From the NCBI GenBank assembly GCA_902806015.1, contig CADCUZ010000153.1:1-21387 (forward strand): a stretch of DNA of 21,387 nucleotides, read 5' to 3'. Every line of letters begins with the position of its first letter. The stretch's first letter is position 1. The notes beneath the pieces were generated by a model, which was given only the letters and a program-made list of their open reading frames with translations, searched no databases and was not told where the DNA came from. The translations under genes were made by a program, and so were the position numbers. Shown here in pieces: positions 14,556 to 21,387 of this stretch. Source of the DNA: an uncultured Rubrobacteraceae bacterium (lineage in GTDB: Bacteria; Actinomycetota; Rubrobacteria; Rubrobacterales; Rubrobacteraceae).

Positions 14556-16148
14556 CTACCCTCTCGCCCTCGCTACGAGGTACCTTAACGCACCGTATAT
14601 TATAGCCGCGAGCCCGAGGGAAGTCAGAGCCTCGGCCAACGCGCCCTGGGACCTCTCGGAGACCAGCAGCGCGTACCCTACCACGCCCCCGCCCACCGCC
14701 GCGACAAGCCCCGCAACCCACCGCCCGGACCACTCCGCCACGGAGACCACAAGTGCCATCCCCGCCCACAGGAGGATGAAGAGCGGCAGCCTGGGGAAGT
14801 CCTGCAAGATCAATTGCGCCCGGATCCACAACTCTTCCGCCCCGAGCCGCGTCGGCACCGTGTAGAACCTGGCCCCGAGGTACGGCAGCTCCGCGAAAGG
14901 CCCCACGTCCCTGACCGTGAACTCGTAGCAGATCATGCTAAAGGCCCCCGCCGCCGCCGAGAGGGTTGCGCCCACGGGGCGCATAAGCGCCCCGAAGAGG
15001 AGCGGCAGCCCGGCTCCGAGCCCCGCGAACAGGGTGACCAGCACGGCGAGCGCGGGGCCCAAAGGCAGGCGTCGGACGTCCGCGCTGGCGGATCCCGCGC
15101 CCGCGACCCAGAGGCCGCCGAGCACCGGCACCAGGATCGTGAGCCCCAGGCTCGCGCTGCTTTGCAAGAGGGCCACCACCAGCGCGACGATCACGCCCAG
15201 GGCGCCCAGGCGGGGCAGCAGGTAAGCCAGCACGCCGAGGCCGGCGGCGATCCCGACCGCCTGCGCCCCCTCCACCAGCGGCGCCCCAAGCATGTAACCT
15301 AGCAAGCCGGCCGTCAGCCCGTTGACCAGCCGCAGCGCCCCGTCTTTGGTTCCCTCGGAGACCTTGTCAGCGGTCTTCCCTCTGCCAGCCGAGGCGACGA
15401 GGGCGCCGACAGGCGCCCGCCGGCCGGTGAGGAGCTTCACGGCGGCCCAGGCGCTCTGCGGGCGGTGGGCGGGGTTGGGTGAGGTCGCCCGGTCCACGAA
15501 CTCCTTGAGCCGCCGCGGTGGCTCGTGGGGCTGGCGGGCGAGCAGGGTTCGCGCGGTCGCCCCCACGGCGTAGATGTCCGTGAGCGCCGTGGGGTCGGCG
15601 CCGTCTAGAATCTCGGGCGCTATGTAGCCTGGGGTGCCGACGGCGTAGCCTACCCTCGTGAGACGCGTGTCCCCAGCGCGGAAGGCGACCCCGAAGTCCG
15701 TGAGCTTTACGCGACCCCTGTCGTCCACGAGGGCGTTTTGCGGTTTTATATCGCGGTGGATGATGCCCTCGCCGTGAGCGTAGACCAAGGCTTCGAGAAT
15801 CTGGGTGAGCGCGTCCACCAGCTCCCGCGAGTCGTAGCTTCTCGCCGCCTCGTCGAGCGGGAGCCCCGCCACGTACTCCGTCACCAAAAAGACCTCGTGG
15901 TCGCCTGGGATGATCTCCAAGGTCCTCACGATGTTCTTGTGCGCAAGGCACTCGGCGATATGGCCTTCCCGCAAGGCGCGCGAGCGTTCGCCAGCGTTGT
16001 AGACCGGGATCACTTTTACGGCCACGTCCCGGCCCCGGCCCATACCATTGAGCGTTCTGGCCCTCCAAACGGTCGCGAAACCGCCGCGCCCGATCATTTC
16101 GGCCAGCGCGTAACGTCCCTGTCCCTCGATGTAGCGGGTCTCGGTCAC
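14556..16148 (-). CDS. Ser/Thr kinase with polytopic membrane C-terminus
   Basis: This is a 530-residue protein. The kinase domain (about 10-245) has GRGGFATV (20-27), Lys45, HRDIKPQN (131-138), DFG (151-153) and APE (177-179), all intact. Residues 275-530 contain about seven to nine hydrophobic segments (for example 302-324, 330-350, 368-390, 452-471, 476-495, 506-525), with no PASTA repeats or extracellular sensor. It sits where a first gene would be in the fhaA-fhaB-pstP operon, in place of the second kinase (PknA) found near PknB in mycobacteria. The start is GTG 16148; the open frame upstream to 16451 is antisense tRNA-Leu. No ribosome binding site precedes the GTG, and TATACA lies 11 bases upstream. 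Confidence 0.9.
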   Translation of the reverse strand: MTETRYIEGQGRYALAEMIGRGGFATVWRARTLNGMGRGRDVAVKVIPVYNAGERSRALREGHIAECLAHKNIVRTLEIIPGDHEVFLVTEYVAGLPLDEAARSYDSRELVDALTQILEALVYAHGEGIIHRDIKPQNALVDDRGRVKLTDFGVAFRAGDTRLTRVGYAVGTPGYIAPEILDGADPTALTDIYAVGATARTLLARQPHEPPRRLKEFVDRATSPNPAHRPQSAWAAVKLLTGRRAPVGALVASAGRGKTADKVSEGTKDGALRLVNGLTAGLLGYMLGAPLVEGAQAVGIAAGLGVLAYLLPRLGALGVIVALVVALLQSSASLGLTILVPVLGGLWVAGAGSASADVRRLPLGPALAVLVTLFAGLGAGLPLLFGALMRPVGATLSAAAGAFSMICYEFTVRDVGPFAELPYLGARFYTVPTRLGAEELWIRAQLILQDFPRLPLFILLWAGMALVVSVAEWSGRWVAGLVAAVGGGVVGYALLVSERSQGALAEALTSLGLAAIIYGALRYLVARARG

Positions 16149-16159
16149 GCTTGGGGCAT

Positions 16160-16165
16160 TGTATA
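16160..16165 (-). promoter_or_regulatory. -10-like TATACA at the head of the envelope operon
   Basis: TATACA on the minus strand ends 11 bases before GTG 16148, with no Shine-Dalgarno sequence between. It is the likely promoter for the seven-gene operon, giving a leader of a few bases. No -35 matching the consensus is visible. Confidence 0.4.
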
Positions 16166-16192
16166 GCTTATGCTGCGTGCCTGATACTCCCG

Positions 16193-16222
16193 TTAGATGC
16201 GGGGCTTGGTCCCTGGTACAAT
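16193..16222 (+). promoter_or_regulatory. promoter of the tRNA-Leu gene
   Basis: TTAGAT (16193-16198) and TACAAT (16217-16222) are separated by 18 bases, and a TG at 16214-16215 makes the -10 an extended one. Transcription should start near 16229, about 30 bases before the tRNA. Confidence 0.55.
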
Positions 16223-16257
16223 CCCCGGGTTCCATAACGTGTCCCGAAAGGGTCTGC

Positions 16258-16341
16258 GGGCGAGTGGCGGAATTGGTAGACGCGCTAGGTTCAGGGTCTA
16301 GTGGCCGAAAGGTCGTGGGGGTTCGAGTCCCCCCTCGCCCA
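16258..16341 (+). tRNA. tRNA-Leu (anticodon CAG)
   Basis: This 84-base tRNA has the long variable arm of the leucine class. The acceptor GGGCGAG pairs with CTCGCCC, the D loop contains AATTGGTAGA, the anticodon loop is TTCAGGG with CAG at 16292-16294, and the T loop is TTCGAGT. The discriminator is A, and CCA is not encoded (CGA follows). It reads the abundant CTG codon. Confidence 0.95.
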
Positions 16342-16388
16342 CGAAGTCTCTCCGAGGTGGTCTTATAGAGCGCAGATCTCACAGGGCA

Positions 16389-17292
16389 GCCTCGAAGTCC
16401 CGGCGCGGGAAACTTTCTGGAAAGCCCTCCGGACGCCACGGGAAACCCCAAAACCGGCCCGGAAAGCGGGTCGGCAGAACGCTTCCGGCCTGGATCACGC
16501 TCATAGGATCCCTCTTTCTCCTCATGGTGGCCTTCGGGTTCATTTTTTTCGTGGTCCGCGGCTGCGTCGCCATCCAGGAGTCGACCCAGGTCCGCAAGTA
16601 CGTCACGAGCGCCGACAGCGTCCTCAGCGACTCCTCAAACGCCGGCAGGGAGGAGCTGCAGGGCGTGCTCAAGGACTCCGGGGGGGGCCAGGGGATGCTG
16701 AACGAGGAGGCGTTAGGAAGGGTCGCCAACCTCTCGGAGAGGCTCTACGCGCAGGCGTTGCAGAACGACGAGATACCGCCCGAATTCGAGGACGCCCAGC
16801 CGTATTTGATCTCCGCCCTAGGCCTCCGCAAGGAGGCCACCGAGAACCTCGCCGGGGCCGCCTCGAGCAGCGGGAGCGGCTTCGGCGACGCCCTGGTGGC
16901 AGCCGTCGAGGACTTCAGGACGAGCGACTCGATCATCGCCAACCACTACATCCCGGCCGTCCGGGAGTCGTTGGAGCAGGCCGGGCAGACGGGGGACGGC
17001 GGCTACCTCGAAGAGCCAAGGCCCTTCATGGACTACCGCGAGATAGACTTCGACGCCTCGTCCTCGGCCTCCTCGGGCCGCAGCGACCCGAGTGGTGTCC
17101 ACGGCGGGCACATAGACGCCGTCACCGTCGCCGAGCGCCAGTCCAAGAACGTGACCGTGGGGCGGATAGATTCGAAGGGGACGGCGACCGATCCCCGGCG
17201 CGCTCGGCGAGGCCGTCGAGGCCCGCCCGGTCAAGTACGAGAAGACCACGGACGACAACACCCTTGAGGGGTCGGTCACGTTTGGCTTGTAG
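16389..17292 (+). pseudogene. membrane-anchored protein gene lacking a start codon and frameshifted near its end
   Basis: I do not recognise the family. The first ATG (16524) falls inside the membrane helix, leaving only about 11 hydrophobic residues. The open frame upstream supplies the expected basic stretch and the rest of the helix (RTLPAWITLIGSLF), but no ATG, GTG or TTG occurs in it back to the tRNA-Leu. The outer part (about 220 residues) is mostly helical, then Ser/Gly-rich. Near 17190 the frame breaks: after GRIDSKGTAT, dropping one G restores IPGALGEAVEARPVKYEK, which runs to TAG 17290-17292. That stop overlaps the GGGGAGG ribosome binding site of the next gene, as in an intact operon, so the downstream frame is the true end. 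Without correction the frame ends at 17267. Confidence 0.6.
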
Positions 17293-17304
17293 GGGAGGTA
17301 AAGG

Positions 17305-17586
17305 GTGGTAACGGCGATAGTCCTTGTCACTACCGAGGGGGAGCGCGTCCAGGAGGCCGCCCAGGCGATGCTCGCCTTGGAGGGTGTCACCGAGGCCTAC
17401 TCAGTCACGGGCCCCTACGACCTCGTCGTCATGGTTCGCATCCCGGACTTCGAGAGCCTAGCCGAGATCGTCCCCGAAAAGCTGGCCCAGGTCCCCGGTG
17501 TCGCCCGCACCGAGACGATGGTCGCCTTCCGCGCCTACTCGAACTACGACCTCGACCGTGCGTGGAGCTTGGGGTTTGAGGAGTAA
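17305..17586 (+). CDS. stand-alone Lrp/AsnC ligand-binding (RAM) domain protein
   Basis: This 93-residue protein consists only of the effector-binding, oligomerising domain of Lrp/AsnC regulators; the N-terminal helix-turn-helix is absent. The family pattern is clear: AIVLVTTEGERVQEAAQAML, EGVTEAYSVTGPYDLVVMVR, and FESLAEIVPEKLAQVPGVAR followed by TETMVAF. Such single-domain proteins bind amino acids as dimers to octamers and are thought to modulate full-length Lrp proteins or enzymes. GTG 17305 has GGGGAGG six bases upstream. It lies in an apparent operon between the membrane-anchored gene and the acetyltransferase gene. Confidence 0.9.
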   Translation: MVTAIVLVTTEGERVQEAAQAMLALEGVTEAYSVTGPYDLVVMVRIPDFESLAEIVPEKLAQVPGVARTETMVAFRAYSNYDLDRAWSLGFEE

Positions 17587-18141
17587 GGTTTCGGGTCTCT
17601 CCTTTCGGGGGGTAGAGCTCGAGACAGAGTGGCTCCTGCTGCGGGGGTGGCTGGATCGGGACCTGGAGCCTTACGCCCGCATATGCGCCGAACCGGAGGT
17701 CATGCGTTTTATCGGCGACGGCTCGACCCTCACCCGAAAGCAGAGCGGGGAGCAGATCTCCTATTTCGTGCGGCATTGGCAAGAGCGGGGCTTCGGGCTC
17801 TGGGCCGTCGAGGAGAAGGCCAGCGGAGCGTTCGTGGGATTTGCCGGCCTTGCCCATCAGGAGGATTGGATCCAGGGCGGGCGCAAGACCGAGGTGGGGT
17901 GGCGGTTCGGCCGGGCGTTCTGGGGAAGGGACATCGCCACGGAGGTAGCGAGGGCCAGCGTAGATTACGGGTTCGAAGGACTCGGCTAGAGGGGATTTTC
18001 AGCATCATCCAGCCCGAAAACCGCGCCTCCCGGCGTGTCGCGCAGAAGGCCGGGCTCACTCTACGCGGTGAGACCCGCTGGAGGGATGCGGACTTGGTCT
18101 GGTACGCGATAGACCGCGACGATGTGCGGTCCTGGATCTGA
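17576..18141 (+). pseudogene. RimJ/RimL-type GNAT acetyltransferase with one frameshift
   Basis: This would be a 188-residue N-acetyltransferase of the group that acetylates ribosomal protein N-termini or small amines. The first part carries ETEWLLLRGWLDRDLEPYAR, VMRFIGDGSTLTRKQS and EVGWRFGRAFWGRDIATEVA, the usual acetyl-CoA-binding start. The frame hits TAG at 17987-17989 just after YGFEGLG. The continuation LEGIFSIIQPENRASRRVAQ to WYAIDRDDV lies in another frame and ends at TGA 18139-18141. Adding one C at 17985-17986 joins the two parts seamlessly. Start TTG 17576 overlaps the end of the preceding gene by 11 bases. Everything else looks intact, so this may be a sequencing error or a recent mutation. 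Confidence 0.8.
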
Positions 18142-18144
18142 TAC

Positions 18145-19272
18145 CTAGCTCTGTTCCTCGGCGAGCGCCGGCCTCGTCCCTTCTATAAGGAACGCGACCA
18201 CGTCGAGAAAATCGCCGCTGTTCTCGTAGACCTCTCGTTGGCGCTGGCTGCCGGTTCCGCCCTCCACTATCTCCAAGATGCCCTCCAATTCGCCCTCGCA
18301 CCCCAGATCTTGGGCGTGGGGCTTGAGCTTTTCGACGAGGTCGCGGGCTACGTCCCTGGCGGGGACGGTCGCGTCTTCGTCGGCGTTGTAGAAGGCGGCG
18401 TCCATGCCATCGCGGGAGGCCCGCCACTTATTTTCCTCTGCCAAGTCCTTGTTGTACGGGCCCCGTGGTTCCGAGCCGTCGAGGGCTTGGGCGACGATGC
18501 ACTGGGTCAGGGCAGTGAGGGCTGTAGTATACTTCAGGCTCGTCTGGGAATCCAGTATGCGCAGCTCTATCGTCCCGAAGCCGGCGTGCGGCCGGACGTC
18601 CCACCAGCAGTAGGTGTAGTCGTCCATGGCGCCCGAGCGGACCATGAGGTCCACGTAGTCCTCGAAGGAGCTCCAGTCCGGGAAGGCGGGGGGGAGGCCG
18701 GCGCGGGGGAAGGTCTCAAAGATCTTGACCCGGCTCGACTCGAAGCCCGTCGCGGAGTTTTGCCAGAAGGGGGAATTGGCTGAGAGGGCGAGGAGGAGGG
18801 GTGCCCTCTCGGAGAGGCGGTTGTGGGCCTCTATTACCTTCTCCTCGTCAGGCACGGCGACGTGGACGTGCTGGCCGAAGATCACCTCCCGTTTGGCCAC
18901 CCACCGCAAGGTTTCTATGACCCGCCTGTAGCGGTCCTGGTCGGTGACCTTCTGGTCCCTGTATCGGCTGAAGGGATGCGTGCCGGCCGAGGCTAGCGAG
19001 GCGCCGCAGGCGGCGGCCCACGAGCCGACGCGGCCACGAAGTTCCCGCAGGTGTCTCTCCGTCTCGGCGGCGGTCGAGCGGGGCGGGGTCTTTATCTCCA
19101 GCACGGACTGGAAGAGCTCGTAGGAGACGAACTCGCGCAGCTCCCTTGGGAGGCGGGCCATGATCTCCTCGATCTTTGGCACCAGCTCCCCGGTCGTAGC
19201 GTCCACGATGTGAAGCTCCTCTTCGACCCCCAATGAGTAGCCCGAACCGCCACCCTTGAACTCTATCGGCAC
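18145..19272 (-). CDS. carboxylate-amine ligase, YbdK/GCS2 family
   Basis: This 375-residue ATP-dependent enzyme belongs to the glutamate-cysteine ligase type 2 family, which joins a carboxylate to an amine and usually has weak glutamate-cysteine ligase activity; the true substrate is often unknown. Family features are LGVEEELHIVD (14-24) with metal- and ATP-binding glutamates, ASAGTHPFSRYRDQKVT (94-110), QHVHV with His135 and His137, and WWDVRPHAGFGTIELRILDS (about 238-257). GTG 19272 has GGAGGAG a few bases upstream. It is convergent with the acetyltransferase gene, with a three-base gap. Rubrobacter-like bacteria do not rely on a classic GshA, so a role in low-molecular-weight thiol or peptide-like synthesis is a guess. 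Confidence 0.9.
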   Translation of the reverse strand: MPIEFKGGGSGYSLGVEEELHIVDATTGELVPKIEEIMARLPRELREFVSYELFQSVLEIKTPPRSTAAETERHLRELRGRVGSWAAACGASLASAGTHPFSRYRDQKVTDQDRYRRVIETLRWVAKREVIFGQHVHVAVPDEEKVIEAHNRLSERAPLLLALSANSPFWQNSATGFESSRVKIFETFPRAGLPPAFPDWSSFEDYVDLMVRSGAMDDYTYCWWDVRPHAGFGTIELRILDSQTSLKYTTALTALTQCIVAQALDGSEPRGPYNKDLAEENKWRASRDGMDAAFYNADEDATVPARDVARDLVEKLKPHAQDLGCEGELEGILEIVEGGTGSQRQREVYENSGDFLDVVAFLIEGTRPALAEEQS

Positions 19273-19574
19273 GACGCTCCTCCTCTATGCGTCGGGATTG
19301 GGGAACCTCCCAACCCTGGTCCTCGTGGATCCCGGCCCCCTCCCGCACAGGGCAGGCGGGGAGATCGACCGAAGCCCCTTGCCTCGGCCTCGGGAGCATT
19401 CCGCGGGCCACCGGGGGAGGCTTTTCCCGTGCCCCTCACGCGGCCTCTACCCGACGGAGTTTTGCGAGCCATGCGAATCCTTCGCGGTAAACGTCGTTTG
19501 CAAGTGCAACATAGTACCCGCTTTGGCTGGCTAAGGCCAAGACGGGCGCCCCGCCGCCTACCCCGCCGGGTTTT
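19273..19574. other. 302-base intergenic region, no gene seen
   Basis: The short open frames here are Arg/Pro/Gly-rich shadows with no usable ribosome binding site. The part at about 19475-19520 is less GC-rich and holds TACTAT-like sequence on the minus strand that might serve the ligase gene, but no complete promoter stands out. No T-tract terminator was found downstream of the transporter gene on the minus strand. Confidence 0.4.
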
Positions 19575-20492
19575 TCACATAGACCTCCGCGTTCTGCCGG
19601 TTTTCCCGAACCTGATCTGGGCCAGCACCGCGCCGGAGATCACGAGCGCTGCCCCCACGACCTTCGGGGCCGTCAGCTCCTCGCCCAGCAGGACCGTTCC
19701 GAGCGCACCGGCCGCCACCGGCTCCACGGTCGCCACGATGGCCGCGCGGCCCGCCCCCAGCCGCCCGAGACCGAAGGTGTAGAACGCGAACGCGAGGGCC
19801 GTATGGACGACGGCGAGCATAACGAGCAGGGCGTAGGAGCCGAGGGGGAGGCCTACCAGGGTGCGGAGCGTCGGGATCGCGGCCAGGAGGAGCAGCACCG
19901 CCCCGAAAAAGAGGGCGTAGGAGAGGATGACGGCCGACCCCAACCGTCCGGCGACGGGGCGGCCGAAGATCGAGTACAGGCCGTAGGTGAGTCCCGCGAG
20001 CAGCCCGGTGACCAGCACCGTCGGGGTGACATCCAGGTTCGCCGGGTCGTAGGCGCCCGCGACGAGAAAGACGCCGCCGACGGTCAGGCCGAGCGAGATG
20101 AGCTTTGCCGGCCCGAGCCCCTCCCCAAGGAAGAGCCAGGCCAGCACCACCACAAACGCCGGGGAGCTGTACAGCAGCACGGCCGCTGTCCCAACCGCGC
20201 TCTCCCGCACCGTGTAGAAGTAGAACAGGTAGAAGAGCCCGATTCCGACGACCCCGAGCGGCAACAGGAACACGAGATCCCGCCCCGCCACCCTCAGCCT
20301 CCGCGCCCCGTCGGTGGCAAGCAAGAAGAGCATGACGGCTAGCCACCCGACCGTCGCCCGGAACGCTACCAGCGACTCGAAGGAGACGCCCTCCGCGTAG
20401 AGCATCTTCGAGAAGATCCCGAGCGTCCCCCACGTCGAGGCCGCCGCCAAGATCGCGAGCGCGCCGATCAGTACGTACCTGGTCCCGTGCAG
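19575..20492 (-). CDS. EamA/DMT family transporter
   Basis: This inner-membrane protein of about 305 residues has ten predicted transmembrane helices in two EamA repeats. Proteins of this kind export amino acids, nucleosides or other metabolites; the substrate here is unknown. Repeat one begins ALAILAAASTWGTLGIFSKM and includes the ESAVGTAAVLLYSSPAFVVV element; repeat two contains GLLAGLTYGLYSIFGRP and ATVEPVAAGALGTVLLGEEL, typical of the family. The open frame goes up to TTG 20561, but a TATAAC at 20524-20529 and an AGGAGG at 20497-20502 lie inside it. The ribosome binding site points to CTG 20492-20490 as the start (reading M-H-G-T-R-Y), and no ATG, GTG or TTG lies nearby. The C-terminus is short and basic. 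Confidence 0.85.
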   Translation of the reverse strand: MHGTRYVLIGALAILAAASTWGTLGIFSKMLYAEGVSFESLVAFRATVGWLAVMLFLLATDGARRLRVAGRDLVFLLPLGVVGIGLFYLFYFYTVRESAVGTAAVLLYSSPAFVVVLAWLFLGEGLGPAKLISLGLTVGGVFLVAGAYDPANLDVTPTVLVTGLLAGLTYGLYSIFGRPVAGRLGSAVILSYALFFGAVLLLLAAIPTLRTLVGLPLGSYALLVMLAVVHTALAFAFYTFGLGRLGAGRAAIVATVEPVAAGALGTVLLGEELTAPKVVGAALVISGAVLAQIRFGKTGRTRRSM

Positions 20493-20496
20493 GTTT

Positions 20497-20529
20497 CCTC
20501 CTGTGTCTCTCGCGCAGGCGGTAGTTATA
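20497..20529 (-). promoter_or_regulatory. promoter -10 and ribosome binding site of the EamA gene
   Basis: TATAAC (plus 20524-20529) would start transcription near 20517. AGGAGG (20497-20502) follows and sits four bases before the CTG at 20492-20490. Together they argue against the longer TTG-initiated frame and for a CTG start. Confidence 0.5.
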
Positions 20530-20599
20530 CGGCAAGCGCCTCCGCGGCGCAGGCGGGTCAAGGGTTGCCCCCTAAAACCGGGTACGGGTCGTGACCTGC

Positions 20600-20615
20600 C
20601 CCACCCGTCGGTGGG
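20600..20615 (-). terminator. hairpin downstream of mutL
   Basis: CCCACC and GGTGGG form a six-base-pair stem with a four-base loop 13 bases past the mutL stop. A competing stem, CCCGTC/GACGGG, overlaps it. There is no T tract, so a terminator role is inferred from position. Confidence 0.3.
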
Positions 20616-20627
20616 ACGGGCGCTGGC

Positions 20628-21386
20628 TTAGTGCCGGTCGAGCTTGCGGGCGACCTCACCCAAGCCGATGCGGTAGCAGATGGAGCGACCGTGGGGGCAG
20701 GTGGCGGGGAGGCGGCAGCTGAGCCAGTCGTGGACCAGCCTCTCCATCTCCGGCTGGAACAGTTTGTCGCCCATCTTTACGGCGGAGTGGCAGGCGATGG
20801 TGGCGAGGATGCGGTCCTCGCGGCGGTGGCCCGGCTCGGTACCCGAGATGGACGAAAGGGCGTCCTTGAAGGCGCCCGCTACGTCCCTGTCGGCGAGGGT
20901 GGAGATCACGGCGTTAACCCGCACGGAGCGCGGGCCGAAAGGCTCGGCCTCGAAGCCGTAGACGGAGAGTTCTTCGAGGCTCGCCGCCGCGAGCTCGGCC
21001 TCGCCCGGAGAGAGCTCCACGACCTCCGGGACCAGCAGACTCTGCACCGAGGCCGGGCTGTCGGAGTCGTGGAGCCTGTCGAGGATGGCTCGCTCGTGGG
21101 CGACATGCTGGTCCACGACCCACAAAGACTCCGGCTCCTCAACGAGGATGTAGCCCGCCGCGAGCTGGCCAATGATCCGCAACTCCTCGGGCGATGCCTG
21201 CGGCAGCGCGCCACGCTCCGGCAGCTCCCCATAGCGCCCGCGCTCCTCCGCGAGTGGTCCCGCCGTCTGCTCCCTCAGAGGCCTCGAAGCCTCTGAGAGT
21301 CGTTCGCGTGCCTCGCTCAGGTTCTGCGCCGGCGGAACGGTGTAGGAGGGACGACCCGCAGCGGCGAAGGATGGGTATTCTGCCGA
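20628..21386 (-). CDS. mutL: DNA mismatch repair protein MutL, C-terminal part
   Basis: The window ends inside the gene, and about 252 codons are present, with the frame open to the right edge. The protein couples MutS mismatch recognition to strand incision. The visible part covers a Glu/Arg/Pro-rich linker (the first 70 or so residues) and the dimerisation/endonuclease domain: LAAGYILVEE, DQHVAHERAILDRL, ACHSAVKMGD and CPHGRS. These correspond to the DQHA-type metal motif, the ACH/ACR motif and the CPHGR motif of endonuclease-type MutL; here Val replaces the Ala of DQHA. The N-terminal ATPase lies beyond the window. Starts inside the window (for example TTG 21182) are internal codons. Most actinobacteria lack MutL, so its presence is taxonomically informative. 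Confidence 0.93.
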   Translation of the reverse strand, partial: SAEYPSFAAAGRPSYTVPPAQNLSEARERLSEASRPLREQTAGPLAEERGRYGELPERGALPQASPEELRIIGQLAAGYILVEEPESLWVVDQHVAHERAILDRLHDSDSPASVQSLLVPEVVELSPGEAELAAASLEELSVYGFEAEPFGPRSVRVNAVISTLADRDVAGAFKDALSSISGTEPGHRREDRILATIACHSAVKMGDKLFQPEMERLVHDWLSCRLPATCPHGRSICYRIGLGEVARKLDRH

Positions 21387-21387
21387 C

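Noticed and set aside
16149..16451. N-terminal extension of the operon-leading kinase (about 100 residues)
   Set aside because: It is tRNA-Leu read in antisense (GRGGTRTPTTFRPLDPEPS), a well-known false ORF. The kinase starts at GTG 16148.
1..21387. CRISPR arrays, insertion sequences, integrases, phage genes
   Set aside because: No regularly spaced repeats, terminal inverted repeats, transposase or integrase motifs were seen on reading the window.

Overview
This window is a high-GC chromosomal segment that most probably comes from a deep-branching actinobacterium of the Rubrobacter type. That placement is inference. It rests on the high GC content, on a canonical actinobacterial FHA/PP2C/SEDS/PBP/PASTA-kinase operon, on many TTG and GTG starts, on several first genes that look leaderless, and on a MutL gene, which most actinobacteria lack but Rubrobacter-type lineages keep.

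Left part (1-3870). A promoter-like, hairpin-rich stretch precedes a minus-strand tRNA-Gly(CCC). Next come a zinc-ribbon Nudix hydrolase (+), a broken GNAT acetyltransferase (-), a stand-alone CoaC-like flavoprotein decarboxylase (-), a 58-residue small protein (+), a classical short-chain dehydrogenase (+), and a decayed reading frame with at least three frameshifts.

Middle left (3868-7151). An 821-residue protein joins a coiled-coil N-terminus to a metallo-beta-lactamase/beta-CASP nuclease. It is translationally coupled to a 111-residue winged-helix-like protein. A divergent 89-residue hypothetical gene and a hairpin separate this pair from the next operon.

Centre (7152-16148, all minus). 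This is a seven-gene cell-envelope and division operon. In transcription order it encodes a Ser/Thr kinase with a polytopic membrane tail, FhaA, FhaB, a PP2C phosphatase (PstP), a SEDS glycosyltransferase (FtsW/RodA), a class B PBP (PbpA), and a four-PASTA kinase (PknB). Gaps are short or genes overlap, which indicates coupled expression. The kinases phosphorylate targets, PstP reverses this, the FHA proteins read phosphothreonine, and the SEDS/PBP pair makes peptidoglycan.

Right part (16200-21387). A tRNA-Leu(CAG) is followed by a damaged membrane-anchored protein gene, a stand-alone Lrp/AsnC ligand-binding domain, and a GNAT gene with one frameshift (all +). Then come a YbdK-type carboxylate-amine ligase, an EamA transporter with a probable CTG start, and the C-terminal part of MutL (all -).

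Two patterns stand out. First, four reading frames carry small lesions, mostly single-base indels, so either pseudogenes or base-level assembly errors are present. Second, genes that begin transcription units tend to have a -10-like hexamer 7-11 bases before the start codon and no ribosome binding site, while operon-internal genes have ribosome binding sites. No CRISPR array, insertion sequence or phage gene was found.
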